Assembly: GCA_009992615.1 (NCBI GenBank)
Contig: JAACVA010000102.1
Location: 1 to 9,814, forward strand
Reading direction: 5' to 3'
DNA from: Rhodobacterales bacterium
GTDB lineage: Bacteria > Pseudomonadota > Alphaproteobacteria > Rhodobacterales > Rhodobacteraceae
DNA: 9,814 bases
The notes under the pieces are model-generated. The model searched no databases, was not told the origin of the DNA, and was given only the letters and a program-made list of their open reading frames with translations. Numbering within the stretch: the first letter of the stretch is position 1; each line of letters starts with the position of its first letter. The translations under genes and the position numbers were made by a program. This document shows, piece after piece, positions 6,584 to 9,814 of the stretch.

Positions 6584-8014
6584 TCACAATCCCGATTGGC
6601 GGCGCGTGATGAACAGCTGAAAGAAGGTGAATACCGCGATCACCACCGCCATCAGCACCGATCCCGCCGCCGCCGAACCATAGGCCGGCCGGTCACCGGT
6701 AAAGGCGGTTTCATAGATGTGCTGCACGATCATGAAGGTTTCGCGCCCCGGCCCTCCGCCTGTCAACAGCCACACCTCATCGAAAATCTGGAAACTGCGG
6801 ATCAGCGACAGCACAAGAACCACCACCAGCGTCGGCATGACCAACGGCAGGGTGATGCGGTAAAAGGCGCGCGCCGGTTTGGTGGCATCCATCTTGGCCG
6901 CCTCGTACAGATCAGACGGAATCGCCTGCAACCCGGCCAACAGGATCAGCATGTAAAATCCCATATGGCTCCAGGTGAAGACGAAGATCAGCCAGAAGAA
7001 CGGCCAGCCGGTGTTCGGCGTGACCAGCCAGTTCACCGGGCGGAACCGTTCAAAGGAGAAAACTGCGTCAAACTGTATCGTCAGCAGCAAAGCCATGGCC
7101 ACTGCGGTAAATCCCATCACCACCCAACGCGCCGCCGGATGGGCAGTGGACACCAGCCACACCAAACCGGCACCCAAGGCAAGGCCCAGCCACAGCGACG
7201 GCAGCGCCTGAAACCCAACCATGCGCAGCGGGCTGGCCCAGGTGAACACCGCAACGAACAACAACGCGAACAAGCCCGCCCAGGCCAGCGATGGGTCGGC
7301 TGCCGCGCGCAGGGTGCGTTCGCTGGCCACGAACAGCAGGATGGCGAACAGAATGGTTGCCACCATGTCGAAACCGGCCATGCCCGACAGCGCGGTCATC
7401 ACCCCTGTCGCATCGCCCAGGGTTTCGTTCAGGATGCCCTTGCGGTGCAAAACCCAGTTCCAGATATTGGCAATCACCACGGGCGACAGCATGACCGGAT
7501 AAAAGAACATCGCGCGCCAGAAGCCGCGCCCGACCAGGTTCTTGTTGACCACCAGGGCGGTGGCCAGGGCGGCGGCGCACAGCACCGGCACCTGAATGGC
7601 CACGAACATCAGGGTGTTGGCCATGCCGCGCCAGAACGAAAACCCTTCGTTGGAGCAGGTGCGCGGATCGAAATAGCTTTCACATTGAAAAATCGCGCTG
7701 TAATTCGCGCCGCCGACCCAGGGCCGGTCAAACAGGCTGATCGACGATCCGCCGGTGAAGCTGACGTAAAAGTTCAGGATCATCGGCGCAAAGGTGAAAA
7801 ACCCGAAGATCAGCATGTTGGGCAACAACAGGGCATAGGGCACGCCACTGCGGCCAAACAGACTCTGGGCCAGTTCCACGGGAAAACCCAGCAGATCCAT
7901 CGCAAAATTCGGGATCTGCGCCAGCCGATAGCGGCGCCGCGTCAACAGCCACAGCGTGCCGCCGCCCAGCCACAGGATACCAATGATCAGGCTCGCAAGT
8001 CCGGCGATGCTCAT
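6584..8014 (-). CDS. Carbohydrate ABC transporter permease, MalF/UgpA type, with extra membrane segments
   Basis: Inner-membrane subunit of 476 residues, far longer than the roughly 290-320 usual for UgpA-like permeases. Hydrophobic segments lie at about 4-25, 60-84, 132-153, 165-188, 213-231, 243-260, 271-290, 296-316, 337-360, 392-410 and 447-469. The family core is clear: FFYPVMLSPVVIANIWNW (170-187), the EAA loop EAAKMDATKPARAFYRITLP (371-390) and VWLLTGGGPG (414-423). Residues about 197-325 interrupt the normal link between the third core helix and the WSHMGFYMLILLAGLQ region and look like four additional membrane helices. A predicted periplasmic loop carries Cys111 and Cys120. Start ATG 8014 has GAGGA nine bases upstream (8024-8028). 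Unlike E. coli MalF, whose length comes from a soluble periplasmic domain, the extra mass here is hydrophobic. Confidence 0.92.
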   Translation of the reverse strand: MSIAGLASLIIGILWLGGGTLWLLTRRRYRLAQIPNFAMDLLGFPVELAQSLFGRSGVPYALLLPNMLIFGFFTFAPMILNFYVSFTGGSSISLFDRPWVGGANYSAIFQCESYFDPRTCSNEGFSFWRGMANTLMFVAIQVPVLCAAALATALVVNKNLVGRGFWRAMFFYPVMLSPVVIANIWNWVLHRKGILNETLGDATGVMTALSGMAGFDMVATILFAILLFVASERTLRAAADPSLAWAGLFALLFVAVFTWASPLRMVGFQALPSLWLGLALGAGLVWLVSTAHPAARWVVMGFTAVAMALLLTIQFDAVFSFERFRPVNWLVTPNTGWPFFWLIFVFTWSHMGFYMLILLAGLQAIPSDLYEAAKMDATKPARAFYRITLPLVMPTLVVVLVLSLIRSFQIFDEVWLLTGGGPGRETFMIVQHIYETAFTGDRPAYGSAAAGSVLMAVVIAVFTFFQLFITRRQSGL

Positions 8015-8045
8015 GGCGGGCGGTCCTCGGGATGGGGTTGGAAAG

Positions 8046-8071
8046 GGGGGCCACCGTTTTCGGCGGCCCCC
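8046..8071 (-). promoter_or_regulatory. Strong stem-loop between binding-protein and permease genes
   Basis: Bases 8046-8056 and 8061-8071 pair as an 11-position stem (GGGGGCCACCG with CGGCGGCCCCC, one A/C mismatch) closed by a four-base TTTT loop; on the transcribed minus strand the loop is AAAA. It lies 54 bases after the binding-protein stop and about 32 before the permease start. Only a short TTT follows on the minus strand, so it is a weak or partial terminator at best. By analogy with malE-malF intergenic structures, it probably stabilises the upstream mRNA or causes partial termination, giving more binding protein than permease (inference). Confidence 0.6.
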
Positions 8072-8079
8072 AGAGGACA

Positions 8080-8093
8080 CGGGCCAAGGCCCG
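8080..8093 (-). promoter_or_regulatory. Second short inverted repeat in the binding-protein/permease gap
   Basis: CGGGCC (8080-8085), AA, GGCCCG (8088-8093) is a perfect inverted repeat with a two-base centre, so in RNA the loop would open to at least four bases. It is eight bases from the stronger stem-loop at 8046-8071 and reached first by transcription of the minus strand. The two could act together as a 3'-end barrier for the binding-protein message. GC-rich DNA makes short palindromes common, so alone this is weak. Confidence 0.35.
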
Positions 8094-8125
8094 GCCTTCT
8101 GCGTGATCCGGCCAGCGCGCCGCGA

Positions 8126-9412
8126 TCAGTTGGCCTTTGTTGCGATCTCTTCTTCGATCTTGGCCATCGCTTCGTCCAGCGTCAGATTGCCGTTCATCGC
8201 CTCGCCCAGAAACTGGGCAGTGGCGTTGAAGATGACAAAGTTCACCGGGCTGCCTTGCAGGGCATAGGCCTGGGGCGTCTGTTCGGCTGCGGCAACCGCC
8301 ATCTTGGCAAAAGCGTTCAGCCCTTCTGCCACCCGCTCATCCGCGCCGGCCGCGACATAATCCAGACCCTCTTTCTGCAACTCGGCATGGGCAGGAATGG
8401 CGTAGGTGCGGGCGTACCATTCCCTCGCCTGCTCTTTCTCGGCCATCCACGAAATGAACCCGGCCACGGCTTCGGGCGCATCGGTGCCGGCAAACCCGAC
8501 CAGGCCGGTTCCGCCCGGCATCACGCCACAGCCTGCGGGCCCACAAGGCACCGGCGCCACGGCCCAGTCGAACTTGTCACCGACGTTGTTCAACACGTTG
8601 GCCGCGTTCCACGACCCGGACATGTAGAACGGCACATCCTGGTTGAAGAACATCTCGTTGCCATTGGCATATTTGCTGCCCGACACGGCGGGCCAGATGT
8701 CGGCGGGCATAAGGCCCGAGGCGTGCCAGTCCAGCATCATCTGGCTGAACGTCCTGAAGCCTTCGTCGACAATAAGCTTGCCGTCGGCATCAAAATACTT
8801 TGCGCCGTATGACATGGCCGGTCCGGCCATACGGTGGCCGGTGCGGTCCATCACCATGCCGGCATAGCTGCCCACGTTGTCCATCACCTGCTGCGTCGCC
8901 GCCGCCCAGTCTTCCCAGGTTGCGCCGGGGGCGGGCAGATCGACACCGGCCTCTTCGAACATGGTCAGGTTCACATAGGGGCCGGTCACCGTCATTTCGG
9001 TGTGGAACCCAAAGATGCCATCCGGCTTGCCCGCCCGATACCACGGCAGGACGGCGCCATAGGCGGCCTCCCAGGCGGCGGCGTCAACGTAGGGGGTCAG
9101 GTCCAGATAGAATGGATTGAGACCGCCCAGATTGGTGACAAAGGCCATATCGGGGCCTGAACCGGCCTCAAGCTGTACCGACAACTGTTCGCGGATCACG
9201 TCATAGCCCACGACGTTGAGCTTGATCGTCACATCGGGGTTGATCGCCTGATAGCGTTCGGCGAATTCCTGAATGATCGCAGCCTTGCCATCAACATCGC
9301 TGATCATCAGGGCAATATCCGCCGCGTTGACAGCGGTGCCGAACGACAGCGCCAGAACCGATGCCGTGCCCAAAGCCACCGCCCGGCGGGCGCGTATGGT
9401 TGTGTTGGTCAT
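8126..9412 (-). CDS. Carbohydrate ABC transporter solute-binding protein (MalE/UgpB type), exported
   Basis: Periplasmic receptor of 428 residues that captures the substrate for the two permeases downstream. A Sec signal peptide is evident: basic start (RARR, 7-10), hydrophobic core (11-25) and a probable cleavage after AVNA (residue 30). It has no lipobox cysteine, so it should be soluble. The mature part fits extracellular solute-binding protein family 1: IIQEFAERYQAINPDVTIKL, EAGSGPDMAFV, TWEDWAAATQQV and a C-terminal NVGDKFDWAVAPVP segment followed by a glycine-rich hinge. The mature protein has only two cysteines, Cys290 and Cys295 (CGPAGC). Start ATG 9412 is fixed by GGGAGG four bases upstream and by the signal peptide; an in-frame start ten codons earlier lacks these. 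It is the first gene of the operon. Substrate unknown. Confidence 0.94.
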   Translation of the reverse strand: MTNTTIRARRAVALGTASVLALSFGTAVNAADIALMISDVDGKAAIIQEFAERYQAINPDVTIKLNVVGYDVIREQLSVQLEAGSGPDMAFVTNLGGLNPFYLDLTPYVDAAAWEAAYGAVLPWYRAGKPDGIFGFHTEMTVTGPYVNLTMFEEAGVDLPAPGATWEDWAAATQQVMDNVGSYAGMVMDRTGHRMAGPAMSYGAKYFDADGKLIVDEGFRTFSQMMLDWHASGLMPADIWPAVSGSKYANGNEMFFNQDVPFYMSGSWNAANVLNNVGDKFDWAVAPVPCGPAGCGVMPGGTGLVGFAGTDAPEAVAGFISWMAEKEQAREWYARTYAIPAHAELQKEGLDYVAAGADERVAEGLNAFAKMAVAAAEQTPQAYALQGSPVNFVIFNATAQFLGEAMNGNLTLDEAMAKIEEEIATKAN

Positions 9413-9416
9413 GTTT

Positions 9417-9422
9417 CCTCCC
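9417..9422 (-). promoter_or_regulatory. Ribosome binding site of the binding-protein gene
   Basis: On the minus strand GGGAGG is followed by AAAC and the ATG at 9412. It is the best Shine-Dalgarno match in the operon, consistent with high expression of the binding protein, and it decides the start against the upstream in-frame ATG at 9442. Confidence 0.75.
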
Positions 9423-9426
9423 AAGG

Positions 9427-9486
9427 ATTGATACTGTGTCATCCAGCATTAGCACGATAGTGCGCAGCAAAGATGACAGCGTCAAT
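9427..9486. promoter_or_regulatory. Large gapped inverted repeat bracketing the operon promoter, probable operator
   Basis: The left arm is ATTGATAC (9427-9434) and TGTCATC (9437-9443); the right arm is GATGACA (9472-9478) and GTCAAT (9481-9486). The 7-base inner parts match perfectly and the outer parts match with a two-base bulge. A further inverted pair, GCAC (9452-9455) and GTGC (9460-9463), has exactly the same centre, 9457.5, next to the predicted -10. Such symmetry suggests binding by a dimeric or looping regulator. The regulator is not in the window and its family cannot be named from this site. Confidence 0.5.
9457..9485 (-). promoter_or_regulatory. Predicted sigma70-type promoter of the sugar-uptake operon
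   Basis: On the minus strand TTGACG (9485-9480, five of six to TTGACA) is followed after 17 bases by CACTAT (9462-9457, three of six to TATAAT, with the key A2 and T6). Transcription would begin near 9450, giving a leader of roughly 38 bases. The -10 match is poor, as expected for a promoter that needs an activator; the repeats at 9481-9510 overlap and precede the -35. Read-through from the hydrolase gene upstream is also possible, since I see no terminator between them. Confidence 0.45.
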
Positions 9487-9510
9487 AGACTGTATCAATA
9501 GAGTATCAAT
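9481..9510. repeat. Three tandem 11-base repeats upstream of the operon promoter
   Basis: Units begin at 9481 (GTCAATAGACT), 9492 (GTATCAATAGA) and 9503 (GTATCAATTTT), each exactly 11 bases apart, about one helical turn. The shared core is GT(AT)CAATaga; the first unit lacks AT. An inverted copy of the core occurs at 9427-9434. Same-face spacing is typical of activator or iteron binding sites. The stop codon of the hydrolase gene (9506-9508) falls inside the third unit. Confidence 0.6.
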
Positions 9511-9814
9511 TTTTCTCGGCAAGGGCCCGCCCCGCTCCGCATCCGGTCTGATCTGCGGGGCGATCCGTGGCCCGGCCCAGGGTTTGCATCAGAAATCGCA
9601 TCACCCGCGCCCGCATGGCCGGGGTTTCGGCATGGGCGAGATCCTCCTCGACATGGAACTGCACCGCCGCGCCCGAACCCGCCGCGTCATAGGCCGATTC
9701 GACATCATGCCGGGCGCGGGCAAAGGCGGCGGGCGGCGTGCTCCAGTCCTGCAAGCCGACACAGTGCAGCACAGGGCGCGGCGCAGACAACCCGGCCACC
9801 TGACCGGTGCGCGC
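9506..9814 (-). CDS. Alpha/beta hydrolase (esterase-like), C-terminal part, cut by window edge
   Basis: The frame stays open to the last base, so only the C-terminal 102 residues are visible; the GTG at 9799 is just an internal valine codon. Two elements of an alpha/beta-hydrolase triad are visible: the acidic residue in CVGLQDWSTPP, after the strand RPVLH, and the histidine in EEDLAHAETPAMR, followed by the terminal helix VMRFLMQTLG. This spacing resembles dienelactone hydrolase-like or acetyl-xylan-esterase-like enzymes. The nucleophile elbow would lie outside the window. It is encoded on the same strand, 93 bases upstream of the binding-protein gene, so it might act on the same carbohydrate (for example removing an acyl group), but the promoter between them means co-function is only a possibility. 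The last about 20 residues are probably a disordered tail. Confidence 0.72.
   Translation of the reverse strand, partial: ARTGQVAGLSAPRPVLHCVGLQDWSTPPAAFARARHDVESAYDAAGSGAAVQFHVEEDLAHAETPAMRARVMRFLMQTLGRATDRPADQTGCGAGRALAEKN

Noticed and set aside
6446..8812. A very long plus-strand open frame opposite the permease and binding-protein genes
   Set aside because: Its translation is rich in Gln, His, Arg and Pro with no domain, and it is antisense to three well-supported genes. In GC-rich DNA a coding strand often leaves such a frame open on the other strand.
9493..9509. Alternative -35 elements TTGATA in the second and third repeat units
   Set aside because: At 17-base spacing they meet only CATCTT or ATTGAC, poorer -10 elements than CACTAT downstream of TTGACG.

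Overview
The window is GC-rich and gene-dense, with short or overlapping gene junctions. Its transporter and dehydrogenase types are common in Alphaproteobacteria, and it looks most like a Rhodobacterales (Roseobacter-group) chromosome. That placement is inferred from protein style and gene content; no rRNA or other phylogenetic marker is present. I see no tRNA, rRNA, insertion sequence, phage gene or CRISPR array.

Left part (1-1097, plus strand): the 3' part of a polar amino-acid ABC permease gene, cut by the window edge, is followed one base after its stop codon by a small AhpD/carboxymuconolactone-decarboxylase-like gene. From 1098 to 1332 lies a 235-base gap where this plus-strand unit converges with the long minus-strand unit. 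It holds a GC-rich hairpin but no gene I can support.

Main part (1333-9412, minus strand, read from right to left): a compact carbohydrate-uptake operon. The order is secreted solute-binding protein, large MalF-type permease, MalG-type permease, MalK/UgpC-type ATPase, then three Gfo/Idh/MocA oxidoreductases. From the first permease onward the genes are almost seamless (2-base gap or GTGA overlap, 19-base gap, ATGA overlap, TGA directly abutting ATG, GTGA overlap). The only sizeable internal gap, 111 bases between the binding protein and the first permease, holds a strong stem-loop, the classic place for differential expression of a binding protein. The transporter probably imports a sugar, sugar acid, polyol or glycoside, which the dehydrogenases then oxidise, reduce or isomerise; the exact substrate cannot be read from sequence.

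Right edge (9506-9814, minus strand): the C-terminal third or so of an alpha/beta hydrolase (esterase-like) gene lies just upstream of the operon. Between it and the binding-protein gene is a 93-base region with a plausible promoter, three tandem 11-base repeats and a large gapped inverted repeat centred on the -10 element. This is the most structured non-coding DNA in the window and probably binds an unidentified regulator.

Most unusual points: the operator-like array; about 110 extra, mostly hydrophobic residues inside the MalF-type permease, paired with an enlarged periplasmic loop in the MalG-type permease; cysteine pairs in both the binding protein and a periplasmic permease loop; and three clustered dehydrogenases of which two share one active-site variant and the middle one another.
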